Positions 15,171 to 24,207 of a stretch of DNA of 42,926 bases are shown one piece after another (the first letter of the stretch is position 1; each line of letters opens with the position of its first letter). The stretch covers positions 1 to 42,926 of the forward strand of contig JAJCXO010000054.1 of assembly GCA_029263395.1 (NCBI GenBank). Reading direction: 5' to 3'. This DNA is from Acidobacteriota bacterium. GTDB lineage: Bacteria > Acidobacteriota > Thermoanaerobaculia > Multivoradales > J023. A program made the translations under genes and the position numbers. The notes under the pieces were generated by a model. That model did no database searches, had not been told where the DNA came from, and saw nothing but the letters and a program-made list of their open reading frames with translations.

Positions 15171-16373
15171 ATGTCGAATCATGAAAACGAGCAAGATTTC
15201 GCCAGCATGCTGGCGGACTATGATAACTGGGGCGCACGGCCCGAAGTTGGGCAGAAGGTCGAAGGCACGGTCATGGCGATCGGCGAAGAGGTGATTTTTG
15301 TCGATCTTGGGGGCAAGTCGGAAGGTGCGGTCGACCGCGCTGAGCTGCTCGACGAATATGGCCGGCTGAGTGTGGATATTGGCGACCCGGTGACAGGCTT
15401 GGTGTCGTCGGTTGACGACGGTGGCAATGTCACTCTGCGGGTGCGTCCGGGCCGCGGCGAGGCCATGCGGTCCGAACTCCGCCTGGCCTGGGAGCAGAAG
15501 CTGCCGGTAGAGGGTTTGGTTGGGGAGCAAAACAAAGGCGGCGTCGACGTTACGGTGGGTGGCTTGCGAGCCTTCTGCCCGATCTCGCAGCTCGATTTGC
15601 GGTACGTCGAAGATCCCAGCGTCTTCACCGGCCAGCGGTTCGAGTTCCGGATTACCAAATTCGAAGACTCCGGACGCCATGTCAACCTGGTTGTCTCACG
15701 TCGAGTTCTACTGCAAGAAGAAGCCGACCGCCGAGCGGCTGAAGTGCGCGAGTGGCTCGAAGTGGACGCGGTGATCGAGGGGACTGTGACGTCGATCACC
15801 AGTTATGGCGCGTTTGTTGATCTTGGTGGACTCGAGGGCTTGTTGCACGTCAGCGAGATGAGCTATCAGCGCGACATCGAACCCGGCGAGATGTTGACCG
15901 AGGGGCAGTCGGTCGAGGTGCAAGTACTCAAGATCGAGCCGCCGCAGAAGGCGGGTCAGTCGGAGCGTATCTCGCTTTCGATGCGTGCTCTACAACGGGA
16001 TCCGTGGGACGGTGTCGAACGTCGGTTCCCGGTTGGCAAAATCACCACCGGTCGCGTGATGCGCCTCGAAGCTTATGGCGCGTTTGTTGAACTCTCCCCT
16101 GGTCTCGAAGGCCTGGCCCACATCAGTCGTTTGGGCGGCAAGGGCAGTGAGCGTCACGCCCGGCAGATTGTCGAACTTGGACAGACCGTGCAGGTCCGCG
16201 TCGTCGACGTCGATCCGGAGAAACGTCGGTTGTCTCTCGCTCGGGAGGTTGCCGAAATGTCGGACGAAGAGCGGCAAGAGATTGCGGACTATCAGAAATC
16301 GAGCACAAGCGCGGGAGCGGGAAGCTTCGGCAGTCTGGGAGATTTCTTCAAACAGGATCGTAAAGGGAGTTAA
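15171..16373 (+). CDS. S1-domain RNA-binding protein, RpsA-like, 400 aa
   Basis: Four S1 (OB-fold) domains are visible at about residues 26-93, 108-180, 197-270 and 288-360. Domains 3 and 4 carry the classic motif (VTSITSYGAFVDLGGLEGLL with HVSEMS; VMRLEAYGAFVELSPGLEGL with AHISRL). The protein binds RNA, probably mRNA at the ribosome, but it is shorter than the six-domain ribosomal protein S1 of enterobacteria (557 aa) and could be a paralogue of the essential S1. The C-terminus (SFGSLGDFFKQDR) resembles tails of short S1-like proteins. The stop is four bases before the metallophosphoesterase start, so the two genes are probably cotranscribed. Confidence 0.88.
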   Translation: MSNHENEQDFASMLADYDNWGARPEVGQKVEGTVMAIGEEVIFVDLGGKSEGAVDRAELLDEYGRLSVDIGDPVTGLVSSVDDGGNVTLRVRPGRGEAMRSELRLAWEQKLPVEGLVGEQNKGGVDVTVGGLRAFCPISQLDLRYVEDPSVFTGQRFEFRITKFEDSGRHVNLVVSRRVLLQEEADRRAAEVREWLEVDAVIEGTVTSITSYGAFVDLGGLEGLLHVSEMSYQRDIEPGEMLTEGQSVEVQVLKIEPPQKAGQSERISLSMRALQRDPWDGVERRFPVGKITTGRVMRLEAYGAFVELSPGLEGLAHISRLGGKGSERHARQIVELGQTVQVRVVDVDPEKRRLSLAREVAEMSDEERQEIADYQKSSTSAGAGSFGSLGDFFKQDRKGS

Positions 16374-16377
16374 CGCC

Positions 16378-17994
16378 ATGGCACCAAGTTTTGCTGTCCG
16401 GCCGCACTTTGGACTGACTCTCGTCACGACGGCTCTCACTTTCGTGGTGGGGATGTTCTCAACTGCCGGGTCGTTGTTTGCGTCCACCCCGTCCATCCCA
16501 CGGTCTGAGGCGACCCATGGACACTATGTGGTGCTCGGGTCTGCGGCTGGCGAGACGGTGCCGTACGCACGGATCGTGATGGATCCGGGTTACGCCTGCC
16601 CGACGATCCAGGGCGCAGGAACCACAGGCGGTGGCACCACCATCCAGATGACCACACGATCCAATCCACACGGGTTTCCGGTGCTGGTCTGCGAGGCGGT
16701 GATCGGTTTTGACCAAGAGCTCGAAATTGTGCTGCAAGATCAGTCCCTGGCTCTACCGTCGGTCCGTAAGCAGCCAAGCCGTATCGTGGCTTTTGGCGAC
16801 ACCGGCTGTAAGCTGTACAGCGCCAAGTCCAACTCGGGTTGTGCTGCCGGCACACCGGCACAACCGTTTGCCTCGCTGAGCGCCGCGGCGGCTGAAGGAG
16901 AAACCCCCGACGTGATCCTGCACATGGGGGACTACAACTACCGGGGGACAGCCAGTCGCCTGCTGTTCACTCAGAAGCAAGACGGCAAGTCGACCCAGGT
17001 TGCTGAATGGTCCTACGATGCTGGCGACGGTACCGGCGCCTCCGAGCAGTGTGTGCAAGGTGATGACGCGGAGTTCTGGAGCCAGAACGCCCCAAATTCC
17101 AACCTTCCTGACACTTGGGGCGCCTGGCGGGATGACTTCTTCAGTGCCACTCGCGAGCTTTTACCGAAGGCGCCATGGGTCTTCGCCCGCGGCAATCACG
17201 AGTTGTGCAGCCGAGCCGGGCCGGGGTGGTTCTACTTCCTCGATCCGAGCTCCGATCTCACCGGTAAGCAACTCAGCTGTCCCGAGGCGGATCCGTCGGC
17301 GGGTGCCTTGCCCAATGTGGTGATGAGCGAACCCTACGCGGTGGATCTCGGCACGCTCAAGCTGATCGTGCTCGACTCTGCCAACGCCTGCGACTCGTTC
17401 CTCAACGACACCTTCACCAAGATCTACAGCGAACAATTCGAATCCCTGGGCAAACTAGCCTCGGGCGACGAAACCGCGTGGGTCGTGACCCATCGACCGA
17501 TCTGGGGTGTGACCGGCTTCAGCTCCACCGAAAGCACCGGCTGTACCAGCGCTGATCAGTGGGGGTGTATCAACCAAACCTTACAAGCCGCCTTGAAGAC
17601 GGGGCTCGGTGGCTCGTTCCCGTCGTCAGTGAAGTTGTTCCTGGCCGGTCACATGCATCGGTTCCAGTCGGTAACCTTCCCCGGCAACGATCGACCACCG
17701 GTGGTCGTCATCGGCACCGGTGGGGTAGCCCTGGACGCTTATCCGCCCCTCGGCACCGTCGACCTCCAAGTAGATGGCGAAGAAGCCGATAGCCTGACCA
17801 CCGGCGCCCATGTGATGTCAGGGGACAAACCCTTGCCAGCGTTCGGTTATTTAGACATCACCTACCAGGCCGATGGCACCTGGAGCGGAATCCTCCAGAG
17901 TCCACCGGAAGGTTTAACCCTGGCCAACTGTGGTACCGCACAGCAGGCTGCAGGCTCGGTGTGCGTGCTGGCGTCGGGTGTGAAGGCGAAGTAG
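16378..17994 (+). CDS. Secreted metallophosphoesterase, 538 aa
   Basis: The ATG at 16378 follows GGGAG with 9-base spacing and begins a signal peptide (FGLTLVTTALTFVVGMF, cleavage near LFA, about residue 36). The catalytic domain has the calcineurin-like motifs in order: AFGDTGC (about 140), HMGDYNYRG (about 183), ARGNHELC (about 270), VTHRPIWG (about 370) and LAGHMHRF (about 422). These residues bind two metals and hydrolyse a phosphoester; the substrate is unknown. The spacing and the YRG after GD resemble purple-acid-phosphatase-like secreted enzymes. Several Cys in the mature part suggest disulfides. It is coupled to the S1 gene upstream. The open frame extends far upstream, but that part overlaps the S1 gene and is not used. 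Confidence 0.85.
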   Translation: MAPSFAVRPHFGLTLVTTALTFVVGMFSTAGSLFASTPSIPRSEATHGHYVVLGSAAGETVPYARIVMDPGYACPTIQGAGTTGGGTTIQMTTRSNPHGFPVLVCEAVIGFDQELEIVLQDQSLALPSVRKQPSRIVAFGDTGCKLYSAKSNSGCAAGTPAQPFASLSAAAAEGETPDVILHMGDYNYRGTASRLLFTQKQDGKSTQVAEWSYDAGDGTGASEQCVQGDDAEFWSQNAPNSNLPDTWGAWRDDFFSATRELLPKAPWVFARGNHELCSRAGPGWFYFLDPSSDLTGKQLSCPEADPSAGALPNVVMSEPYAVDLGTLKLIVLDSANACDSFLNDTFTKIYSEQFESLGKLASGDETAWVVTHRPIWGVTGFSSTESTGCTSADQWGCINQTLQAALKTGLGGSFPSSVKLFLAGHMHRFQSVTFPGNDRPPVVVIGTGGVALDAYPPLGTVDLQVDGEEADSLTTGAHVMSGDKPLPAFGYLDITYQADGTWSGILQSPPEGLTLANCGTAQQAAGSVCVLASGVKAK

Positions 17995-18080
17995 AACGTC
18001 AAGGCCTTGAGTGCCGTCAAGGCATGGTAGAGCGTCAAGGCATTAGTAGGCGTCAAGGCATGGTAGAGCGGCCAGGCTCT
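17991..18080. repeat. Five tandem 18-bp repeats at a gene end
   Basis: Five units of exactly 18 bp, core CGTCAAGGCAT, start at the stop codon of the metallophosphoesterase (units at 17991, 18009, 18027, 18045, 18063). The last is the most diverged and runs into a small palindrome (GCCAGGCTCTGGCCTGGC). It lies between convergent genes. Confidence 0.9.
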
Positions 18081-18187
18081 GGCCTGGCTCCCTGACGCTC
18101 TGGATTCAATCAATGATCGCGAGGACGAGCCTTGAGTTTTCGCCCTGAGGATCGCTCTCGATCAGTCAGGGCGTCCGCCCGGCTAGA

Positions 18188-20041
18188 TCAGGTTTCGATG
18201 TTGAGCGGCCACTGATAACCCTGCGGTGAGGCTGGTGAGTATTCTTGGATGAATTCGATCATCGCCTTGCGGAATAGCACCAGTGCTTTGTTGCGCTCGT
18301 CGTCCATGCCGTTCGGGAAGAACAGGTCTTCGTCTAGACCGGCGATCGGAATGAAGGGCTCGTAGGGTACTGAGAACGAGAACGTGAAATAGAACGTCAC
18401 CATACCGGCAATGGTCCCGGTGGTGGGCATCCGACGGAGCAATTCACGGGTGGTCATGGTGCTGTCCGGCGCTGGGATCGATGCGTCCTGCAGGCAAGGC
18501 GGATAGTTGCTGACGAAGGTGAGGCCCGGGTTGGCGGACTTACTGAGTCGTGAGTTGCCATGGGCGGTGATGCGGTACAGGAGACTCTGCAAGACCTTGT
18601 TCAAGGCTGCCTTGCTGTCCATGGTCGGCAAACCACGGAGGTTGCCGCCGTGCGGGTCGCCGGATCTTCGGATCCACTCCTGCAACTGTTCGTCGTCTTT
18701 GACGTCCTGGTCGGTGGCGTAGGTGGTGTCCACAAACACCTGGGTGTAGTTGCCGACCATGTCCCAGATCTGCAGCAGGTGACGGACGAAAGCGTACTTG
18801 TCCCACGGCTCCTTGTCGGTAAAGTCGGCTTCTTTGATCCCGAGTCGCTCGAGCTCGGCGATGGGATCGTCGTCAAAGTAGCTGCGCCCGACTGCGAAGT
18901 GATCACAAAGCTTGAGGAAGCGCTGCGGGGTGTTGATTGCCGTCGGCGGTGCCACGCTCTTCCACAACACCAGCAGGACCGTGTCGAAACCAATCAGGTA
19001 TTTGGACTGCGGGGCCAACAACTGGAAGACCGGGTGGCTATGGGAAAGACACTTGAACATCGTGTACTGCATGGCTGCTGTCACAATGTGCCAGTGATAA
19101 ACATGGCCTAGCCAGATGCCGTAGACGGTGAGCGACACCTTGGCCGCCTGCAAGGCGTAGATCCACGCCGAAGGTGTTGCCGAGCCGCGAACATAAACTT
19201 GTTTGTCAGCCCCTAAGAAGCCCGCTACCCGAACAGCGATCGGTGTCAGATCCTTGGTCTTCGGATCCTGTTCGAGCAAGGTCACCGTCCCAGGTGTGAA
19301 CCGTTGCAGACCGTCGACCTCACGGGGCTTGAAGCCATCGAAGATCGTCATGTCGATCGCGTAGAGCAGGCCCTTTGCTTCGAGATCGTCCCATCGGTCT
19401 TCCCAAACATCGACAAACTCAATGCGTGGATCAGGCATATGGGACGAGCCGAGTTTTTGCGCCACCAACAGGTTGTAGGACAAGCCATACTCGGAGATTG
19501 TTGGCCAGAATTGGCGGGTTGCTTCGTCGGCGTCGGTCAACGAGGCGGCAAACTTTGGCAGCAGATTTTTGGAGCTGTCGTAAACGTCCGGCATCACGGT
19601 CCAGGAGATCGAGAACTGCTCGGGCTCTTCGAGGGGAAGCTTGGTCAGCGGGTCGCCCTCATTGTCGCGTTCGTCGCCAGCGAGGTTGAGGGATGGCCCG
19701 AATAAACCGTCGACGAAACGTCTGAAGAATCCCGACTGCTTCTTGTCGCCGAAGATCTGCTCACTCATGCTCGCCAAGAGCTTCAGGTTGTCGCCATGGG
19801 AGAGCGCTCTCTCGAGGTCACTGCGGGCGTCCGCGTCCTCGGCGGTCAGGTTCTTGCCAAAAAGAAAGTTGTACCCCGTGGTCTCGGCGCCGTCGATGGT
19901 GTACAGCGTGGTCAGGCCTTGTTTCGCTTGCTTAGTCTCGATTTCACGTTCGCCGAGCTTGAGCAGTGTCTTCAGAGCATCGTCGACGTCGACGGGAACC
20001 GCTGGGATGTTGTGAAAGGAAATGACTGGAAGCTTATGCAT
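18188..20041 (-). CDS. Lipoxygenase family protein, 617 aa
   Basis: Predicted non-heme iron dioxygenase that would insert O2 into a polyunsaturated fatty acid to give a hydroperoxide. The iron-binding helix is recognised as HVYHWH (H313 and H318, the H-x4-H pair), followed after 17 residues by HPVFQLLAPQ (H336-P337), the conserved HPxxxLLxP block of lipoxygenases. A further His (H494, in ITAHGNS) is near where the third His ligand should lie. The N-terminal 150 residues replace the PLAT domain of plant enzymes, as in other bacterial members. The C-terminus ends WPLNIET rather than the usual Ile that ligates iron, so the metal site may differ. It is divergent from the P450 at 20253, separated by 211 bp. 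Confidence 0.8.
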   Translation of the reverse strand: MHKLPVISFHNIPAVPVDVDDALKTLLKLGEREIETKQAKQGLTTLYTIDGAETTGYNFLFGKNLTAEDADARSDLERALSHGDNLKLLASMSEQIFGDKKQSGFFRRFVDGLFGPSLNLAGDERDNEGDPLTKLPLEEPEQFSISWTVMPDVYDSSKNLLPKFAASLTDADEATRQFWPTISEYGLSYNLLVAQKLGSSHMPDPRIEFVDVWEDRWDDLEAKGLLYAIDMTIFDGFKPREVDGLQRFTPGTVTLLEQDPKTKDLTPIAVRVAGFLGADKQVYVRGSATPSAWIYALQAAKVSLTVYGIWLGHVYHWHIVTAAMQYTMFKCLSHSHPVFQLLAPQSKYLIGFDTVLLVLWKSVAPPTAINTPQRFLKLCDHFAVGRSYFDDDPIAELERLGIKEADFTDKEPWDKYAFVRHLLQIWDMVGNYTQVFVDTTYATDQDVKDDEQLQEWIRRSGDPHGGNLRGLPTMDSKAALNKVLQSLLYRITAHGNSRLSKSANPGLTFVSNYPPCLQDASIPAPDSTMTTRELLRRMPTTGTIAGMVTFYFTFSFSVPYEPFIPIAGLDEDLFFPNGMDDERNKALVLFRKAMIEFIQEYSPASPQGYQWPLNIET

Positions 20042-20252
20042 GGTCGTCTCTGCGCCTCCCGTAGGGTCGTGAATAGTTCAGGTTCAAAAGGCTAACATGA
20101 ATCCTTCGGGGCCGGCGATCGGCCCAAGCTGCCACCAGACTGTGCTGCCACCAGACGGTAGTCGTGGCGTCTGTCCCGTGGCGCCGGTATCGTATATCCT
20201 CTATCAAAACTATAGTTCAACGCATTGGGGCGGTGCTTAACTAGGAGGAGCC
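20042..20252. promoter_or_regulatory. Divergent promoter region, lipoxygenase / P450
   Basis: This 211-bp region lies between the two divergent start codons and must hold both promoters. An A/T-rich stretch, CTCTATCAAAACTATAGTTC, about 35 bases before the P450 start is the best -10 candidate. GCTGCCACCAGAC is duplicated with a 16-bp period at 20128-20156. AGGAGG directly before the P450 start is a strong ribosome-binding site. Confidence 0.45.
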
Positions 20253-21569
20253 ATGAGCGAGACGCGAGAGATACCTTGCCGCGGCGCTAGGATGTCTGCC
20301 TTGCGGAGTGTCCTTCAATTCCGGGATTACTTCGAGCACATGGGCAGCTGGGTCGACAAGGCCAAAGCCGAGGCCGGTGCGCCGATCTTCTTTGCACACC
20401 TGGGGATGCCTAGCATCGTGGTGACTGACGTGGTTGCCGCGGCAAACATCTTCGCAGCCCCCAAGGACGTCGTCGATCGTATCGGTCAACCAGGTTTTGG
20501 ACCGATCGAGCTGCGCGAGCGATTGACCGGGGGGATCTTGCCGGCGGTGGTTTCACACGGTGAGAAGAATGCCAGTACGCGCCGTTTTCTCGACGCGATG
20601 CTCGAGGATGCTCGTGGCAGATTCGATGAGATGCTGACGAAGTCACTCGAAGACATCGCGGCCGAGTGGGTCGCCAGCGGGGGCGTGACGCTCAACGCCG
20701 TGAGTGGTGTCAGCGGCAAGATGACCGGACGATGGCTACTGGACATCGATCTCGACGCCGCGGAGGTCAGCGAGTGGCCCGGGCTGACTTTTGGCATCAA
20801 GACCAGCTCGCGGCTGGTCAATTTTGTGCTCGGTACCCTCAATCGCCCCAAAAAATCTGCCGTCGAGATGTCCGACCGCCTGGTCGAGACATTCCGCAAA
20901 GCGCCGCGACTCGACCACATCTGCCGCATCGGCAAGGATGCGGGGCTGGATGAAGAAGAGACGTTGCGCCAGATGGCCTTCTTCACCCTGTTCAACACCG
21001 GGGCCCTCGGTCGGGTGGCTGGTGGAGCCTTGGCCCAGCTGAAGTTGACCCCCGAATGGGCGACGGCGATTCGCAACGAGCTCGGTGACAAGCAACTTGT
21101 GCCGAGCGCCATGAATGAGTTCCCGATCCTCGACAAAGTTTTCACCGAGTGCTGTCGGCTGTTCGGGCGCCCACGAGCGTACTACCGCAGGGCACTCAAA
21201 GACTTCGATCTTCCCTGTGGCGATGGCCATATTTATCGTGTGCTCGAGGGCGACACGTTGCTCCTGTCGATGCGCTCCATTCATCACGACGAGCGGATGT
21301 TTACGGACGGTCACTCCTTCAATCCGAAGCGTTTCGACGACAACCCGAAGCTGTTGCACTATGTATTCATCTTCGGCCCACACGACAAACCCTACCGTTG
21401 CGCTCCGGCCGATCTCGGAATGGCGGATGTTTTCTTCAAATACGTGCTGGGACGCCTGGTTCAAGGTTACACCTGGGATATCTCGCCGCCACCGGAGATC
21501 CACGCGGACAATGTCGACGACGTTGCACCGGAGGATGTGAGCCTGGTGAATTTCAGGCCGCGATCCTAA
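20253..21569 (+). CDS. CYP74-like cytochrome P450, 438 aa
   Basis: Heme-thiolate protein. The K-helix ExxR is E299-R302 (TECCRLFGRP), and the heme loop is FGPHDKPYRCAPADLG with C383 as the thiolate ligand. The loop and what follows (MADVFFKYVLGRL) resemble CYP74 enzymes (allene oxide synthase, hydroperoxide lyase) more than monooxygenases. The I-helix reads LFNTGALGRVAGG (F247-N248): the acid-Thr pair used for O2 activation is absent, and the Asn aligns with the catalytic Asn of CYP74 FNxxGG motifs. It therefore probably acts on a preformed hydroperoxide without a redox partner. The divergent lipoxygenase would supply that substrate. The start is fixed by AGGAGG five to nine bases upstream. 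Confidence 0.75.
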   Translation: MSETREIPCRGARMSALRSVLQFRDYFEHMGSWVDKAKAEAGAPIFFAHLGMPSIVVTDVVAAANIFAAPKDVVDRIGQPGFGPIELRERLTGGILPAVVSHGEKNASTRRFLDAMLEDARGRFDEMLTKSLEDIAAEWVASGGVTLNAVSGVSGKMTGRWLLDIDLDAAEVSEWPGLTFGIKTSSRLVNFVLGTLNRPKKSAVEMSDRLVETFRKAPRLDHICRIGKDAGLDEEETLRQMAFFTLFNTGALGRVAGGALAQLKLTPEWATAIRNELGDKQLVPSAMNEFPILDKVFTECCRLFGRPRAYYRRALKDFDLPCGDGHIYRVLEGDTLLLSMRSIHHDERMFTDGHSFNPKRFDDNPKLLHYVFIFGPHDKPYRCAPADLGMADVFFKYVLGRLVQGYTWDISPPPEIHADNVDDVAPEDVSLVNFRPRS

Positions 21570-21615
21570 TCAGACCGCGGTCCTGAAATGACCACCTCTG
21601 AGGGCAACAGCTGGG

Positions 21616-23238
21616 TTAATGCCACTGCGCAGCGACCTGCGATGGCCTCAGGTCGTAAGCGGCCGCCTCTTCGTCGCTGCGGACATAGAGGATCCCGTCG
21701 CGAACGACGGGATGGTTCCAGCAGCGGCCGTCGATGGCATGGAAGCGAGCGATCTCGGTCATGCCTTCGGACGAGATTTCGAGCAGGGCAACGTCACCGG
21801 ATTCGGCGAGGACCAGCAGATGGTCGCGCAGCAACAGGATCTGACCAAACCGGTAGCGACCTTTTTTCCACGTACGTTCCCCCTCGTTGAGGTCGAATGC
21901 GGCGAGGATACCGCCGTCGAGACCGTAGACGTGGTCGTCTTTCAGCACACCGCCGTTAAAGCGCAATTTGAAGCGGTTGGGACGTTCCCAGCGGGCGGTG
22001 ACCGACCAAGTGTCGCCGGTGCGACGCGGCTCGAGCATCGCGGAGCCGGTCGCCTCGGTGGTGATGAAAACGCCGCCGTCGTCGGTGACGATGGGCTGGA
22101 CACTGTTGGTGCCGTAGGGATTGATCCACTCCCACCACCAAAGCTCCTCACCGGTAGTCGGGTCGTGACCACCGAGGCCCCAGGCACTGTAAATCAGAAT
22201 CTGTGGTACACCGGCAATGGTCTCGAGTCGAGGCGCTGCATAACCGGCTTGACGTTGGCCGGTCCGCCAGACGATGTCTCCGGTGGTTCGATGGTAGGCG
22301 ATCACAGCTCCAGGGGGTGTGCCGTCGTACATCGCCTTGTCACCGCCCTGAGGCACATTCTTACCTGGGTTGACGACCACCAAGTCATCGAAGATCAGGG
22401 GCGAGCCGGCGAAGCCGAAGTCGAGCTGTTCGGTGCCGGCGTCGTCGGCGATGTTGCGCGACCAGATCAACTCGCCGGTCAACGGGTTCAGGCAATCGAG
22501 CACACCGGTGGCACCGAGGGCATAGAGGCGCGAGTCATGGAGAACCGGGGTAGCCCGCGGTCCAGTGCCGCCAAGGAAGGTTTCGTGACGGGCTTGATTG
22601 AGGTGTGCCCAGACTTCATCGCCGGTGGCAGCAAGGTAGGCGACCACCGCTTCGTGTTCACCGCGTTGCTCCTGGGTGAAGAGAAGGTCGCCGACGACCG
22701 CAAACGATGACCAAGCTGGACCAATTTTGTGGCGCCACACCTGACGTGGGGCCTGGGTGTTCCAGTTGGTGCTGACGACCTCGTGCAGGGCACGGCCATC
22801 GCGGTTGGGGCCGCGAAAATCTGGCCAATCCGACGGCCCAATGTCCAGACGCTGGCGACCGTCAGTGGCGGCTTGAGGAGCCGAGCCTCGAGCTTCGAGG
22901 TAGGCCGCTGCCTGTTCCTCGGCAGTGTCAGCAAAACGGTAACCAAACCGCGGCACAAAATCGCCTGCGAAGCCTTCGTAGCGGAAAATTCCGAAGAAAA
23001 GGCTGGCGAGGAGGCCCAGGCACCCCAAGCCCGCCAATCGGATCTTCCACCGCAGGCGGGAGAAGAAAGTCCACCACAGGAGCAGCAGAATAGAGATTAC
23101 AAAACCGACGATCCAGGTAGAGATCACCTGCTGGGCGGCATCATCAGAGTACCGGATCCAGACCACCAGTTCGGCGATCGCAGCCAGAGCCAGGATCACG
23201 CCAGCGATCCACCAGCGGGGTTTGAAAACTTGTGTCAT
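21616..23238 (-). CDS. Membrane-anchored PQQ-like beta-propeller protein, 540 aa
   Basis: Three N-terminal hydrophobic segments (about 8-28, 38-56, 66-84: WWIAGVILALAAIAELVVW, TWIVGFVISILLLLWW, GLGCLGLLASLFFGIF) anchor a periplasmic eight-blade PQQ-type propeller (about 135-540). It opens with WPDFRGPNRDG, a motif common in such proteins, and shows repeated W-docking motifs (GDEVWAHL, GELIWSRNI, GDIVWRTGQ, GEELWWWEW, GERTWKKG). PQQ-binding or catalytic residues of dehydrogenases were not evident, so it is more likely a binding/scaffold protein of the BamB-like fold class. It is convergent with the P450 (46-bp gap). Confidence 0.8.
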   Translation of the reverse strand: MTQVFKPRWWIAGVILALAAIAELVVWIRYSDDAAQQVISTWIVGFVISILLLLWWTFFSRLRWKIRLAGLGCLGLLASLFFGIFRYEGFAGDFVPRFGYRFADTAEEQAAAYLEARGSAPQAATDGRQRLDIGPSDWPDFRGPNRDGRALHEVVSTNWNTQAPRQVWRHKIGPAWSSFAVVGDLLFTQEQRGEHEAVVAYLAATGDEVWAHLNQARHETFLGGTGPRATPVLHDSRLYALGATGVLDCLNPLTGELIWSRNIADDAGTEQLDFGFAGSPLIFDDLVVVNPGKNVPQGGDKAMYDGTPPGAVIAYHRTTGDIVWRTGQRQAGYAAPRLETIAGVPQILIYSAWGLGGHDPTTGEELWWWEWINPYGTNSVQPIVTDDGGVFITTEATGSAMLEPRRTGDTWSVTARWERPNRFKLRFNGGVLKDDHVYGLDGGILAAFDLNEGERTWKKGRYRFGQILLLRDHLLVLAESGDVALLEISSEGMTEIARFHAIDGRCWNHPVVRDGILYVRSDEEAAAYDLRPSQVAAQWH

Positions 23239-23280
23239 ACGTCACCCAGAGTTATGGCATCAAAGGTCAGTAGGCGTCAC

Positions 23281-23325
23281 AGGTCTTGTTGCAACAGGTC
23301 TTGTTGCAACAGGTCTTGCAGTAAC
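23281..23325. repeat. Three tandem 15-bp repeats
   Basis: AGGTCTTGTTGCAAC twice exactly, then a diverged third copy (AGGTCTTGCAGTAAC). It lies in the gap between the PQQ gene and the acyltransferase gene. Confidence 0.9.
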
Positions 23326-23356
23326 AACCTGCAGGTTAGCATTCCGTAACGTGATC

Positions 23357-24130
23357 TCAACGGAAGCTGTCTCGAGTGGATGATGGTCTCAGTTGAGATT
23401 CGAGGGCCTGAAGCGAGTCGTGGCTCCACTCGGTGATCCGTTCCCAGGTTTGGAGGGGTTCGTCGCCCGCAAACTGCGCCTGGAATCGATCGTCGCAGTG
23501 GGTGGGTTGACCAAACAACACCCGGACGTGATGGCCGCGCTGGGGTGCTTTACGGTGGGGCGCGACGTGCTGCATGCCGAGATGGTAAAAGGGCAGGGTG
23601 AGGGGCTTCGCTTCGGCAATCAAGCGACCGATCCCGGTCTTGAAAGGCTGGCGCAGCCATCCCTCTGGGTCGCGACTGGCGCCACCTTCGGGGAAGATGT
23701 GGACCCACGCACCTTCGCGCAGCTGCTGACTGAGAAAGTGTAGACCGGGTTGATCGAGCCCGCCGCCGCGTACGATCGGTACACATTTGCCAGCACTGAA
23801 GATGAAGCCGCTCAGCCTTCTGTTGAAGAGCTTGAGAGCATCCGCCGCCACCCAGCGGATGCGGTCGTAAGGCATCGCCGCTAGCCCGAAGTTGCAGACC
23901 AGCAGCGGATCATCGAGTCGTGAGACGTGATTGCTGAAGGTCAGCAAGCCTCGATCACCACGGTGCTGTAAGGCGTTCAGGCGGTCGAGCCCGTCGACGG
24001 ACAGGTGGTTCCACCGCGTCATCACATGCTGCGACAGACGGATGACCAACCAGGCGATTAGACGGTTGGTTCTCGTATTACCGGGATGCCAGCGTCCGAT
24101 AGCCTCCCGTTCCCGCGGCTGCAGCTCCAT
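23357..24130 (-). CDS. PlsC/tafazzin-type acyltransferase, 257 aa
   Basis: Phospholipid/glycerolipid acyltransferase. The HX4D motif appears as FSNHVSRLDDPLL (about residue 66), in the NHxSxxDDP form typical of tafazzins. The second block is VPIVRGGGLDQPG, the third HIFPEGGASRDPEG (about 145), and the fourth is LPFYHLGM (about 178). The N-terminal amphipathic stretch (RLIAWLVIRLSQHVM) would associate with the cytoplasmic membrane. Substrates are likely lysophospholipids and acyl donors; exact specificity is not predictable. There is no strong Shine-Dalgarno close to the ATG. Same strand as the flanking PEGA and PQQ genes. Confidence 0.82.
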   Translation of the reverse strand: MELQPREREAIGRWHPGNTRTNRLIAWLVIRLSQHVMTRWNHLSVDGLDRLNALQHRGDRGLLTFSNHVSRLDDPLLVCNFGLAAMPYDRIRWVAADALKLFNRRLSGFIFSAGKCVPIVRGGGLDQPGLHFLSQQLREGAWVHIFPEGGASRDPEGWLRQPFKTGIGRLIAEAKPLTLPFYHLGMQHVAPHRKAPQRGHHVRVLFGQPTHCDDRFQAQFAGDEPLQTWERITEWSHDSLQALESQLRPSSTRDSFR

Positions 24131-24207
24131 ACCACAGAGTTTAGTACCCTCAAGATTTCCGTGCGGCGCGACCTGACAGTCGCACCGAACGGAGTCCGGG
24201 CTAGCCG

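Noticed and set aside
16075-16377. Upstream extension of the metallophosphoesterase frame by 101 codons
   Set aside because: It lies entirely within the S1-domain gene in another frame; the ATG at 16378 has a ribosome-binding site and begins a signal peptide.
23281-23325. Possible CRISPR repeats
   Set aside because: The 15-bp units are directly head to tail without spacers and no cas genes are present.
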